The notes beneath the pieces were generated by a model. That model had not been told where the DNA came from. It did not search any database and worked only from the letters and a program-made list of their open reading frames with translations. From positions 1-64,000 of the forward strand of contig NZ_QUBQ01000004.1 of assembly GCF_003388735.1 (NCBI RefSeq): DNA of 64,000 bases. Direction: 5' to 3'. The DNA comes from Paenibacillus paeoniae (GTDB lineage Bacteria > Bacillota > Bacilli > Paenibacillales > Paenibacillaceae). Below are positions 28,165-36,585 of the stretch, piece by piece; position 1 is the stretch's first letter, and each line of letters starts with the position of its first letter. The translations under genes and the position numbers were made by a program.

Positions 28165-28814
28165 TGGCAGAAGCAATAAAACAAAAGGGGCACCTTGCCC
28201 ATGCCGGTCACGGTAGCCACGATAGTGGCGACCACGGTCACGGTCATGACCATCATGACCAGGAAGAGATGAAGACCTTTGGCTTCTGGCTCTTCCTGAT
28301 TACCGACGTTATTCTGTTCGGCGTATTATTCGCCACTTATGTCGTCCTGCGGAACAACACCGCAGGCGGCCCGCTTGGCAGCGAGCTGATCGAAATGCCA
28401 GGCATTATCGCATCTACGTTTATCTTGCTCACAAGCAGCTTCACCAGCGGCATCGCGCTGCTGGAGATGAACAAAGGCAACAAAAAGGGACTGATCACTT
28501 GGCTGATCATCACCGCATTGCTAGGCGCTTCCTTTATCTATCTGGAAGTGAACGAATTTATTCACCTTGTACATGAAGGCGCGAATATCGGTACAAGCGC
28601 GTACTGGTCCGCATTCTTCACGCTTGTCGGAACGCATGGACTTCATGTATCGCTTGGTCTTGTGTGGATGACGGTGCTTATTGTTCAGATCAGACGACGC
28701 GGTATTACTCCGGTCACAAAGCGTAAAGTCAACATCGTCAGCTTGTACTGGCATTTCCTTGACGTCGTATGGATCTTTGTCTTCACAATCGTGTATCTGA
28801 TGGGGGTGATGTAG
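28164..28814 (+). CDS. qoxC: Cytochrome aa3 quinol oxidase subunit III
   Basis: Subunit III of the quinol oxidase, 216 residues with five TM helices; it stabilises the catalytic core. FWLFLITDVILFGVLFATYV, GTHGLHVSLGLVWM and SLYWHFLDVVWIFVF are the expected signatures. The N-terminal 35 residues carry a long run rich in His, Gly and Asp (HGSHDSGDHGHGHDHHDQ), unusual for this subunit. The ATG overlaps the qoxB stop; AAGGGGGG lies just before it. Confidence 0.96.
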   Translation: MAEAIKQKGHLAHAGHGSHDSGDHGHGHDHHDQEEMKTFGFWLFLITDVILFGVLFATYVVLRNNTAGGPLGSELIEMPGIIASTFILLTSSFTSGIALLEMNKGNKKGLITWLIITALLGASFIYLEVNEFIHLVHEGANIGTSAYWSAFFTLVGTHGLHVSLGLVWMTVLIVQIRRRGITPVTKRKVNIVSLYWHFLDVVWIFVFTIVYLMGVM

Positions 28815-28815
28815 G

Positions 28816-29160
28816 ATGGCGAACCATAATGCTCACACAGAGCATGGAGATCACGGCGGTCATGAAGGCGGCCACGGCTCCATGAAGTCGTATGTCATCG
28901 GCTTCCTGCTCTCGATCGTACTGACGATCATCCCGCTTGTGGCTGTTATGAACGACATGTTCAGCAAGCAAGTGACGACAGTCATTATTCTCATCATGGC
29001 TATTCTGCAATTCGCCGTCCAGCTCTTGTTCTTCATGCATATCCGAGACGAGAAGAAACCTCGCTACAACCTGATCTCCCTGATCTTCGGCCTTGTCATT
29101 ATGCTGACGATCGTCGCAGGTTCGATCTGGATCATGACATACAATGCGGTAGCAACTTAA
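28816..29160 (+). CDS. qoxD: Cytochrome aa3 quinol oxidase subunit IV
   Basis: Subunit IV, 114 residues with three TM helices (about 28-46, 52-74 and 84-104), ending the operon one base after qoxC. The C-terminal RDEKKPRYNLISLIFGLVIMLTIVAGSIWIM and AILQFAVQLLFFMHI match QoxD/CyoD. Its N-terminus is again His-rich (HNAHTEHGDHGGHEGGHG). GGGGGTGATG precedes the ATG. A terminator follows. Confidence 0.95.
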   Translation: MANHNAHTEHGDHGGHEGGHGSMKSYVIGFLLSIVLTIIPLVAVMNDMFSKQVTTVIILIMAILQFAVQLLFFMHIRDEKKPRYNLISLIFGLVIMLTIVAGSIWIMTYNAVAT

Positions 29161-29178
29161 ATCAATAGCCTTTACGTA

Positions 29179-29217
29179 TAGAAGCTTTGCGGATATTGAA
29201 ATCCGTGAAGCTTCTTT
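29179..29217 (+). terminator. Terminator after qoxABCD
   Basis: AGAAGCTT (29180-29187) pairs with AAGCTTCT (29208-29215), with CGGAT/ATCCG inside, then TTTTT. Confidence 0.9.
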
Positions 29218-29316
29218 TTATGCCAGTAACAATTGGTTCAAAAGCAATCTTTCCCTACCTTCCTCTCCTTCGTTGCCTCATACTTTGAGCTATATAAAGG
29301 GAAAGATGGTGGATCC

Positions 29317-30342
29317 ATGTTATTTCGTACAAGAGAATTAATGCTACCCCAAGATTATGAACAGCTTGCCGGACTGCTCAGCGGCCATTGGTCGGAGCCA
29401 ACCTCCGCAGAACGACTGGAAGAAGATGACCGCAAGCTATTTGAAGTAGGCGAAACCTGGAAGGATGAGAACGGGCTGCTGGTCGGTTATGACCGTACAC
29501 GCCGTGTGGCTGTTAACGTGAACGACGATATCATCGGGTACGTGTGGGCCTGGCGGGCGCCTTGGACGGAACCGGGCTATATATGCATAACGCTGGTGGT
29601 TACTCCTGATTCGCGCGGGCATGGAGTCGGGGAAGCTCTGCTGCGTCACGCTTATGAATGGGCGGAGCAACTCGGCGCCTCCTCTCTAATCTCTGAAGTA
29701 TGGGATGACCAACCCCGCTCATTAGAATTTGCCCATCGAAGAGGCTTTCTGGTCGAACGTCATGCCTATCAATCGGTCCTTCAACTAAAGGATACGACAA
29801 TGGAAGTAATGGAGATGGAACCTGAGGCTATACTGGCTCATAACGGCCTGCGTCTTCTGTCCTTGGCCGATGAGCCTGGAGAAGACAGCGAGCGTAAGTT
29901 GTACCAACTGGCATGTGAGACGATGAGGGATATTCCAAGTTTCCTCGGAGATGTGCCTGACTTTGTAGAATGGAGAAAGTGGTATTTGCAAGTAGACGGT
30001 TTTACACCTGAGCTTGTCCTGATTGCCGCTGATGGCGACCGTTTCGTCGGGATGACTAATGTGCTCCATAACTCCGCTACTAACGGGCTTTATCATGAGT
30101 ACACGGGCGTAGATCGAGCGTACCACGGCAAGAAAGTTGCGCGTGCCCTTAAGCTGGAGGCGATCCGCGCCGGTAAAAACCGAGGGGCAGATTATATTCG
30201 TACGGACAATGATTCTATGAATGATCCGATTCTATCCATTAACCGCGAGTTAGGATACGTTCCGCTAAGGGGCAACTATCGCATTATTGCGTCCATGGAG
30301 AAGGTGGAGGAAGCTTTAAACATGAACAAGTTGCATCCGTAA
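29317..30342 (+). CDS. Two-domain GNAT family N-acetyltransferase
   Basis: A 341-residue protein with two GNAT domains. The first (about 1-160) has the acetyl-CoA loop as LVVTPDSRGHGVGEALLRHA; the second (about 180-330) has TGVDRAYHGKKVARALKLEAI and GADYIRTDNDSMNDPILSINRELGY, typical of the second domain of antibiotic-modifying and related transferases. The substrate is unknown. GGTGG a few bases before the ATG marks the start; a longer frame reaches upstream across the qox terminator and is rejected. It stands alone. Confidence 0.85.
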   Translation: MLFRTRELMLPQDYEQLAGLLSGHWSEPTSAERLEEDDRKLFEVGETWKDENGLLVGYDRTRRVAVNVNDDIIGYVWAWRAPWTEPGYICITLVVTPDSRGHGVGEALLRHAYEWAEQLGASSLISEVWDDQPRSLEFAHRRGFLVERHAYQSVLQLKDTTMEVMEMEPEAILAHNGLRLLSLADEPGEDSERKLYQLACETMRDIPSFLGDVPDFVEWRKWYLQVDGFTPELVLIAADGDRFVGMTNVLHNSATNGLYHEYTGVDRAYHGKKVARALKLEAIRAGKNRGADYIRTDNDSMNDPILSINRELGYVPLRGNYRIIASMEKVEEALNMNKLHP

Positions 30343-30373
30343 TTCAAGTCACCCTCATAGTCACAAATTGTTG

Positions 30374-30510
30374 CGGATTACTGTGATTGCAATCACTTCC
30401 GTAATTGCTTCAATCTACCTATTGCCGGAGGACAGCCGCGAGATCGCCGATTTCAGCCAGGTCAATATGTGAGCGTATATTCAAAGGTTGAAAATTGAAT
30501 ACGAATGAAT
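30374..30510 (+). pseudogene. Frameshifted relic of a flavohemoglobin-like gene
   Basis: One frame gives IASIYLLPEDSREIADF, and the next gives FQPGQYVSVYSKVEN; together these read like the NO dioxygenase FAD-domain start (…IxSFYLxPEDG…F.PGQYVSV). The reading frame changes by one base between the two parts. No start, no globin part and no rest of the reductase are present, so it is a short remnant. It contains the palindrome of the next entry. The remaining 30343-30652 has no intact gene. Confidence 0.5.
30382..30397. promoter_or_regulatory. Fnr/CRP-like palindrome
   Basis: TGTGATTGCAATCACT fits the Bacillus Fnr consensus TGTGA-N6-TCACA and includes a perfect 14-bp palindrome. It lies inside the relic and could be fortuitous, since it is also coding-type sequence. 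Confidence 0.4.
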
Positions 30511-30523
30511 TAGTATGATACTA
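30488..30523 (+). promoter_or_regulatory. Promoter with overlapping palindrome before the solute-binding protein
   Basis: TTGAAA (30488-30493), 17 bp, TAGTAT (30511-30516). The -10 is the left half of TAGTATGATACTA (30511-30523), a 13-bp palindrome that could be an operator. ATTTACATA then occurs twice, at 30525 and 30548. Confidence 0.45.
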
Positions 30524-30652
30524 GATTTACATACATATATTATCAAAATTTACATATAGACATACATTCCGACTCCTCGATGAAAGGGGGGTCTTGCAAT
30601 AAACAAGTAAGTCGCCATGTACAATGTGTAGGCGTGTAAAAGGGGGAGTTTC

Positions 30653-31906
30653 ATGTATAGCATCAAGTCGATTACCATCATGTTAGTATCATCAATCATG
30701 ATAGGCTTATTGTCAGGATGCACCAAAACCGAACCGCCGCCGCAAGAGGCTATCCTTAAGTTGATGGTCGATAACCTTTACTCTTTTCCGTATGAGCCGC
30801 TTATTATCGGACAATTTCCACATATCACCCTAGAAATTATAGATGTGTCGCAAGCAAGAACCTTTCGGTCAGGAGACACGCCTGAAATCGTAGAAAAACG
30901 TGTGCGCGATCTCATCAACTCCGAGAACCCGGATATCTTCTATAATCTAAATCCCGCCCAATACGGAACTAGGCTTGTGAATCTAGAGCCTCTGATTTCG
31001 CGGGATAAATTTGAACTGAGCGAAGTTCATAACTATCATATTAATAATCTGAAGGCGAATGAAATGCCGATCACTCAGTTGTCCCCGACCTTCGATCGGT
31101 ACGCATTGTATTTAAATCATAACGTTTTTAAGCAAGCTAGCGTGGATATTCCGCAGACATCTGTCAACTGGGAGCAACTTCATCACACCGCACAACTTTT
31201 TGCCGGACAAGAATATAATGATAAGCCTGTGTACGGCTACTATATAGGGAACTATTGGTACCAAATATGGTCTGATGTTGGGGCTATGAATAGTATGCGA
31301 TTGTTTGATCGTGGCGGCAATATAACCAATGACCTGGAGCCATGGCGCAAGTTGTTAGAGCAACTTGCACAGGATGCCTTATCAGGTGCTATGTTAACCT
31401 CTCAAGAAGTGAATTATGAAACAATGAAGCAAACAGCAATGTTCATTGGCAACTCTATGCCATTATCCTGGTTGGCAAGCAACAATGAATCGCCGGACGA
31501 TTGGAGCATCATTTCATATCCAATGGATACAAGGAACCCTCAGCCCTATCCGTACTATATGACAGGGAATCTCTACATCAACCAGGCCAGTCCCTATGAA
31601 GATCAAGCATGGGAAGTCATAAAATATATAAACAGTCCAGCAGCGGCCAAATTGATTTCAGCATCCAGCTCTGGACTTTCTGTGTATAAGGAATACATTC
31701 CGCTAAAACCATTTGCAATCGATGCGTTTCTCGATAATCCCGGATCACCTAGACTTTATGGGACGAACCCCGACTCAGACAAACTCTCCGAATTTGCGGG
31801 GGATCTGCAATCGGGCATGGCTGCAGTTGTTGCGGAACAGCAAACATTCGAAGAACTATGGAGTTTGTTAGAGCATAAAAGCAAGGAGTTATTCCTATCG
31901 GAATAA
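30653..31906 (+). CDS. Extracellular solute-binding lipoprotein, orphan
   Basis: A 417-residue lipoprotein of the family 1 solute-binding type (ABC sugar or oligosaccharide importers). The signal ends in a lipobox LLSGC; the mature part has the PDIFYNLNPAQYG, SPTFDRYALYLNHNVF and DQAWEVIKYINSPAAAKLIS segments of the class. No permease or ATPase gene is near, so it must use distant partners or serve as a sensor. GGGGGAG precedes the ATG. The stop codon lies inside the terminator stem. Codon use is more AT-rich than its neighbours, a hint of separate origin. Confidence 0.8.
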   Translation: MYSIKSITIMLVSSIMIGLLSGCTKTEPPPQEAILKLMVDNLYSFPYEPLIIGQFPHITLEIIDVSQARTFRSGDTPEIVEKRVRDLINSENPDIFYNLNPAQYGTRLVNLEPLISRDKFELSEVHNYHINNLKANEMPITQLSPTFDRYALYLNHNVFKQASVDIPQTSVNWEQLHHTAQLFAGQEYNDKPVYGYYIGNYWYQIWSDVGAMNSMRLFDRGGNITNDLEPWRKLLEQLAQDALSGAMLTSQEVNYETMKQTAMFIGNSMPLSWLASNNESPDDWSIISYPMDTRNPQPYPYYMTGNLYINQASPYEDQAWEVIKYINSPAAAKLISASSSGLSVYKEYIPLKPFAIDAFLDNPGSPRLYGTNPDSDKLSEFAGDLQSGMAAVVAEQQTFEELWSLLEHKSKELFLSE

Positions 31907-31918
31907 CTCCTTGCTTTA
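31878..31918. terminator. Terminator overlapping the end of the solute-binding gene
   Basis: AAGCAAGGAGTTATTCC and GGAATAACTCCTTGCTT make a perfect 17-bp stem with loop TATC. The stop codon at 31904-31906 is within the right arm. It is symmetrical and also faces the convergent 31970-35238 operon. Confidence 0.85.
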
Positions 31919-31969
31919 TCTAAAATCCTTTAGCATGTGACGAGACCGCTATTCTTCGTCATCTCCTGG

Positions 31970-32689
31970 CTAATAAGGGCGCCGTTCCACTTCCAGGCCA
32001 CTCGGTATGGTTACAATCAAGCCGGAATTTATCGAATCAGAGGTCAGGAAACCGCCCCTTCTGTCCGGTGCATCTACGAATACATACAACGAAGAGCCTA
32101 CTCTGTTCGTATGAATGAGTTCATTCAGGTTCGACAGCGGTTCCGTTGAACGATAACGGATCTGCCCCATGAGCTGCAGTTCATTTGTCTCTGCTTCCTC
32201 CACGCTTACATACAGAGCAGCCTGCACAATAATGGTACTAATCTCCTCAGGCACTTCAAGTTTTCCGCTTTCAATGTAAGCCGTCCTGTAAGTCATATCG
32301 ATCTCACGCTGTATCTCGCCGTAGATACCTGACGACATTAACAGTGAAAGCATCAAGCTCCCCGTACCAAGCACACCTACAAAAAACACGCTGAGCCAAT
32401 CATATCGAATAATCGCATTAGATTTGCCTACCGTTATCAAATAAATCAAGAGCTCCACGCCAAGCAAAATAAATACAACAGGTGCTACCCATAGCAGCAA
32501 CTCATAAGCCTTCGCATCCTGCCAGATCGATACGGCAAAGGCTGTGCCGATTAGAATGAGCGTAATACCCATCGACAACGATCCTACCCGCCACTCCCTG
32601 ACCGGCTTTGCGGCCGGATACGGCTCCTTCACAGCTGCAGAGGAATAAGACTCGGCAGGGTACGGGTTTATAGGTCTATCCATATTCAT
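31970..32689 (-). CDS. Membrane protein of the ECF sigma operon
   Basis: A 239-residue protein with a Pro/Ala-rich start, three TM helices (about 38-56, 64-86 and 95-120) and an extracytoplasmic C-terminal half of about 120 residues with a beta-rich pattern. It is not recognised; the layout resembles LiaF/PspC-like envelope-stress membrane proteins, but no motif proves this. The ATG overlaps the stop of the gene before it by 4 bp, so it is the last member of the sigma factor operon. Confidence 0.75.
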   Translation of the reverse strand: MNMDRPINPYPAESYSSAAVKEPYPAAKPVREWRVGSLSMGITLILIGTAFAVSIWQDAKAYELLLWVAPVVFILLGVELLIYLITVGKSNAIIRYDWLSVFFVGVLGTGSLMLSLLMSSGIYGEIQREIDMTYRTAYIESGKLEVPEEISTIIVQAALYVSVEEAETNELQLMGQIRYRSTEPLSNLNELIHTNRVGSSLYVFVDAPDRRGGFLTSDSINSGLIVTIPSGLEVERRPY

Positions 32690-33951
32690 CTCGTGTCCCC
32701 TCCCCTGTCTTCATACCGCGGCGGCGGCTCGCTGGGGGATGGTGTTCTGTTGCCAACTAAGCTGCGGCGGCCAAACGCTAGACGCAAGCCGATGACGATC
32801 ATTACAAATGAGATAATGGCTGTTGGAATCATATAGGTGAATTGTTTAAACTGATGGTACAGCTCCGGCCGAATTCTGGAAATGACATCAAGCAGAATAC
32901 GATCAAAGATAAAATAGAAGCCGAAGACGAACAGACCTATACCAAGCCAACGTTGGTATGGAACAAATGCAGGCAACAGCGGCTCGTCTTTCATTTGCTG
33001 GCGCCCATAGCGGGAAAGCTGCGCTAAAGCATCGAAGAAGGCGAAGAACCAAAATAACGGCAGTAGGAACAGAAATAACGAGAGCCGCAAATTATCCATA
33101 ATGTAGATCGCTAGAAGGAATCCCCCCATCAGCTGCAGGCCTCTTTTTTGCAAGCCGAGATAAAGATGCCCCGCTCCCGGGAAGATCGCCAGCGCGATCG
33201 TTAGCACCCGATTCTTTTGACCAGAAGCAATATGTGTTTCGATTCCCTCGAATAGCGATTTGTCCTCCAGCGTCTCGCCACGCATCTTCCGCTGCACCAG
33301 ACTGGATGCATCAGACATGCTGTAGATCCAAATGACGGGCAGCGCCAGCAGAAATACAAGCAACGAACCCGAATTCATAATAAAGGTTAAAAATAGTGTA
33401 ATCGCGAACAAGCCTACAAACGAAACCATAAATGTAATGCCTCGTTGCATCAAACCCAGATTCATATGGCCAAGTCCAGGAATAATAGACATCATGATTG
33501 TTTTATTTTTCAAATGTTCGAGCTCGTAATGGGGTCGCTGGCCATAGTCCTGTCCTGATCCTGCTGCTTGCTGATTGCTTGCAGCGCCTTGAAAAGCTGC
33601 AGATCCGTATGGCGGCGGAGGGCCGACGCTGGATGCGCTGCTGCCGGCATAATCGCCTTGCGGCATATAACCATGCGGCACCGGCGGCATGAACACCTTA
33701 CCCGATAGCAACGTTATAATCATGTCCAACATATTTACAAACCCGAATACAGCTGCAACGAACATGAATAAGATCACAAATTCCTCGTTGCGATAGCCTC
33801 CGCTTACAAACCAAATAAATAGAGCCAAGGCAATAGAACCAAAGAAACCTCCCCCATAGAGCAAACCCCGGATCGGCCTTCTCAGATACAGATGCCCCAC
33901 GCCGGGAATAAAAGATAGAAAAAACGCAACTAGCGGGCTTTTGTCCATCAT
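32686..33951 (-). CDS. Multi-TM protein with three PGxGH repeats
   Basis: A 421-residue polytopic membrane protein. A motif recurs three times: SFIPGVGHLYLRRPIRG near the N-terminus, SIIPGLGHMNLGLMQRG at about 150 and AIFPGAGHLYLGLQKRG at about 255. Each is followed by two hydrophobic helices, as in TM2-type domains, and a Pro/Gly/Ser-rich linker parts the first two. The C-terminus adds two more helices and a Pro-rich tail. Function unknown. AAGGAAGG precedes the ATG. It lies between the anti-sigma factor and the last membrane gene of the operon. Confidence 0.8.
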   Translation of the reverse strand: MMDKSPLVAFFLSFIPGVGHLYLRRPIRGLLYGGGFFGSIALALFIWFVSGGYRNEEFVILFMFVAAVFGFVNMLDMIITLLSGKVFMPPVPHGYMPQGDYAGSSASSVGPPPPYGSAAFQGAASNQQAAGSGQDYGQRPHYELEHLKNKTIMMSIIPGLGHMNLGLMQRGITFMVSFVGLFAITLFLTFIMNSGSLLVFLLALPVIWIYSMSDASSLVQRKMRGETLEDKSLFEGIETHIASGQKNRVLTIALAIFPGAGHLYLGLQKRGLQLMGGFLLAIYIMDNLRLSLFLFLLPLFWFFAFFDALAQLSRYGRQQMKDEPLLPAFVPYQRWLGIGLFVFGFYFIFDRILLDVISRIRPELYHQFKQFTYMIPTAIISFVMIVIGLRLAFGRRSLVGNRTPSPSEPPPRYEDRGGDTR

Positions 33952-33976
33952 ATCTCATCCTTCCTTTCATTCCTCA

Positions 33977-34663
33977 TTATTTGAACCGCCATGATTGAAT
34001 ACCGTCGAGCCAGTTCCCCGCTTGATTAACCAACCGATCCGACCAGGACGGCTCCCCCAGCCACTCCGCTCCAACGTTATAGGGCGGGATGTTGTTCCGA
34101 TGTTGCTCATTAAGCTCCTGCAGCGATTGAGAGAAGCTGGACAATGCGCCTGTGGCCAACAGCATAAGAGTAATGGAAGCTGCAATAGTATAATGCGTGA
34201 CAGGGTGCTGCAGCCATGAACCGCGTCTTGCCGCAGGCTTCTGCACTTGCTTCTGCTCTTCTTGCTTCTTCTCCAGCGGCGAATGTGTTGCATCTCCTGC
34301 AAGCTCAAGCGGTTTCTTCTCCTGAGTCGCCCCTTCAATCAAGACTAGAGGGTTGGGGTCCGGCACTGGCTCAAGAGCGACTTCTAACGATTGGGCAGTA
34401 TGCATCGTTTCTATTACATCAGTACGCATTAGAGCAGCCATTACTTCTTCTTCCATTCGCACCATGTCTGGCAGTCCGGCTTCCATCCATAACGGATCAT
34501 CTGCTTGATCCACTTCCTCCATCATGGCCATGAACCGCCACAGGCAGCCCTCGCATAGTTCCAGCTCCGAGTCCACTTGATCCCGGTCCTGTGGAGACAG
34601 CTCATTGCGAATATATCGCTGTAATTGCTCATCTGTCAGATGTCCTGCTTCCATTCCGTTCAT
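33977..34663 (-). CDS. Anti-sigma factor with one TM helix
   Basis: A 228-residue partner of the ECF sigma factor. The N-terminal part (LTDEQLQRYIRNELSPQDRDQVDSELELCEGCLWRF) has the place of a ZAS zinc finger, with CEGC, but the usual His before the first Cys is not seen. A long charged linker leads to one TM helix (about 163-182, YTIAASITLMLLATGALSSF) and a short outer domain. AGAGGAGG seven bases before the ATG fixes the start. It overlaps the sigma gene by 4 bp (ATGA). Confidence 0.85.
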   Translation of the reverse strand: MNGMEAGHLTDEQLQRYIRNELSPQDRDQVDSELELCEGCLWRFMAMMEEVDQADDPLWMEAGLPDMVRMEEEVMAALMRTDVIETMHTAQSLEVALEPVPDPNPLVLIEGATQEKKPLELAGDATHSPLEKKQEEQKQVQKPAARRGSWLQHPVTHYTIAASITLMLLATGALSSFSQSLQELNEQHRNNIPPYNVGAEWLGEPSWSDRLVNQAGNWLDGIQSWRFK

Positions 34664-35238
34664 TCAAAGTCCTCCTCTCGCCAATGCCGCCTCATCCAAT
34701 TCCGGGCACGATAGAGCCTGGATTCAACACTTTTGCGTTCCAGCCCCGTTTCGGCCGCTATTTGCTCATAGCTTTTTTCCTCTATATAAAAGGCATGTAT
34801 AACTTCGCGATAACGATCCGGCAGTTCATCTACTTTAGCTTGTATGTAGCTAAGCTCCTCTTGGCGTATCGCAATGGATTCCGCAGCCGGTGCAGGCATG
34901 GCGCTCAGCATACCATCCGCTAGAAATTCCGTCTTCTGCCGATCGACGCCTTCCTGTTCCATCAGCTGCTCAGGCCTTCTTGCTTTGCTTCGCTTGAAAT
35001 CAATGGCCCGATTAACGGCAATTCGGGTAATCCAGGTTTTCAGCCCATCCATTCGGTAATTCGGGAGAGAGCGATAGATGAGGAGAAGCACTTCCTGGGT
35101 CACATCTTCCGCATCATGCGGCGAATGCAGCACGGCGTAGACGGTTTTGTAGATATAAGGTCCATAGGCTTGTACGAACGGTCGATACTGCTCGGGCCCG
35201 CCGCCCTGCACTGCTATGAGCCAAGCTTCGTCTTGAAT
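34660..35238 (-). CDS. ECF RNA polymerase sigma factor
   Basis: An ECF (group 4) sigma factor. Region 2 has GPYIYKTVYAVLHSPHDAEDVTQEVLLLIYRSL and ITRIAVNRAIDFKRSKAR; region 4 has LPDRYREVIHAFYIEEKSYEQIAAETGLERKSVESRLYRAR. The best start is unusual: GGGAGGAG lies six bases before an ATT (IQDEAWLIAVQGG), giving 192 residues. The upstream ATG at 35298 and a TTG have no ribosome site. With the anti-sigma factor overlapping it, this is an envelope-stress module, probably self-activated. No operon promoter could be fixed. Confidence 0.88.
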   Translation of the reverse strand: MQDEAWLIAVQGGGPEQYRPFVQAYGPYIYKTVYAVLHSPHDAEDVTQEVLLLIYRSLPNYRMDGLKTWITRIAVNRAIDFKRSKARRPEQLMEQEGVDRQKTEFLADGMLSAMPAPAAESIAIRQEELSYIQAKVDELPDRYREVIHAFYIEEKSYEQIAAETGLERKSVESRLYRARNWMRRHWREEDFE

Positions 35239-35483
35239 TGCGCTCTCCTCCCTTCCCGATATAGATAGACGTTCGAACAACCTCGGAACCCTGCACATTC
35301 CCTAAAAAGCTTTTTTAGCCAAACAAACATCTGGTTCATTCTACAGCGCAGCCACTAGAAACTGCAACTTGGTCAAGGAAATTATTCACAGCGGAACAGG
35401 ATCTCGGCACCACTAAAATACTGATAGACACAACTCGCTTACCCTTGTATAATTCCCAAAAAAGGAAAAAGGGGAGGACTACC

Positions 35484-36500
35484 ATGATTACGTATCCGAC
35501 TTTGAGACAAAACGCTACGATTGGGGTTACTGCGCCGTCATCCGGCGTGCAAAAAGAAATTCAGTTCATTCTGACAGAAGCTGTTGCCAAGATGAATAAG
35601 GAAGGATTCGCCGTCGTTATTGGAGAGACGCCATGGAAACAGCTTAAAGCCAAGTCCTCTCCTGCTATGGAGAGAGCGACGGAATTAAACGCCATGATGG
35701 CTGACAAGAACATCGATATCATTATTCCACCTTGGGGCGGAGAACTGCTTATTGAGCTATTGGAGCATTTGGATTTCGCCAATTACTCAGCAAAGTGGCT
35801 GCTGGGCTACTCTGATACGAGCCTTCTGTTGCTCGCCGTAACACTTGCTACAGGGATCGCAACGGCACATGGCACGAATCTGGTGGATTTGCGCGGAGAG
35901 TTTTGGGACGACACCACCGCAGCATGGCTCCAGGCTCTGCGCACGAAGACGGGGAAGTCCATCGTACAGCAATCGTCTCCCTTCTATCAGAAGGAATGGA
36001 ACTTCGAGGAACCGTCTCCCTGTGTCTTTCACTTGACGGAACCTACGAGCTGGAAGACCGTCTCCGGTAAATCCGTTCATATGGAAGGACGCTTGCTTGG
36101 CGGTTGTATCGATATCATTCGCCATCTGGCGGGGACACCGTTTGGAGATATTCATGGATTCCGGAAGAAGCATATTCCGGGCGAGCGGATCGTATGGTAT
36201 TTCGAGAACTGCGAATTGCGCACGACGGATCTTAAACGATCATTGGTGCAGCTAAAGCTTGCCGGATGGTTTGACCATTGTTCGGGCCTTATGTTTGGCA
36301 GAAGCGCAGCGAACGCGCCTGTAGAGGACTATGAGATCGAGGACGTGTACCGGGATCTTGCGGAGGAACTTGATGTGCCGATCATCTACGATATCGATTG
36401 CGGACATGTTCCGCCCCAGATGACGTTCATCAATGGAGCTTATGGAGAAATCGCTGTATCGGATGGCAAAGGAACCGTTACACAATACTTCAAGCCTTAG
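35484..36500 (+). CDS. S66 family peptidase (LD-carboxypeptidase/MccF type)
   Basis: A 338-residue serine peptidase of family S66. Members trim L,D-tetrapeptide peptidoglycan or break down microcin C7-like peptide nucleotides (MccF). The nucleophile elbow is in the LLGYSDTSLLL segment; the later Glu and His lie in VWYFENCEL and DCGHVPPQMTFINGA. The N-terminal IGVTAPSSGV is typical. MccF-like members have a longer loop, and 338 residues fits that type. GGGGAGG precedes the ATG; an upstream start 13 codons earlier is rejected. It is monocistronic. Confidence 0.85.
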   Translation: MITYPTLRQNATIGVTAPSSGVQKEIQFILTEAVAKMNKEGFAVVIGETPWKQLKAKSSPAMERATELNAMMADKNIDIIIPPWGGELLIELLEHLDFANYSAKWLLGYSDTSLLLLAVTLATGIATAHGTNLVDLRGEFWDDTTAAWLQALRTKTGKSIVQQSSPFYQKEWNFEEPSPCVFHLTEPTSWKTVSGKSVHMEGRLLGGCIDIIRHLAGTPFGDIHGFRKKHIPGERIVWYFENCELRTTDLKRSLVQLKLAGWFDHCSGLMFGRSAANAPVEDYEIEDVYRDLAEELDVPIIYDIDCGHVPPQMTFINGAYGEIAVSDGKGTVTQYFKP

Positions 36501-36532
36501 TATAGGCATAAATGAAGAAAGCAGCGCTTCAC

Positions 36533-36571
36533 CAAAAACGACCCGGCTCCTAGGAACCAGGTCGTTTCTTT
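36533..36571. terminator. Bidirectional terminator between the S66 gene and ywhD
   Basis: AAACGACC and GGTCGTTT close a stem with inner GG/CC and a CTCCTAGGAA loop; A-run on the left, TTTCTTT on the right. Confidence 0.8.
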
Positions 36572-36585
36572 ATGCAAAAGCATTA

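Noticed and set aside
25163-29160. Cytochrome c oxidase (ctaCDEF) reading of the operon
   Set aside because: Subunit II has no CuA cysteines and no heme c domain, so it is a quinol oxidase.
30382-30397. Firm Fnr operator of the following gene
   Set aside because: It is about 270 bp from the next start and lies in relic coding sequence; kept only as a candidate.
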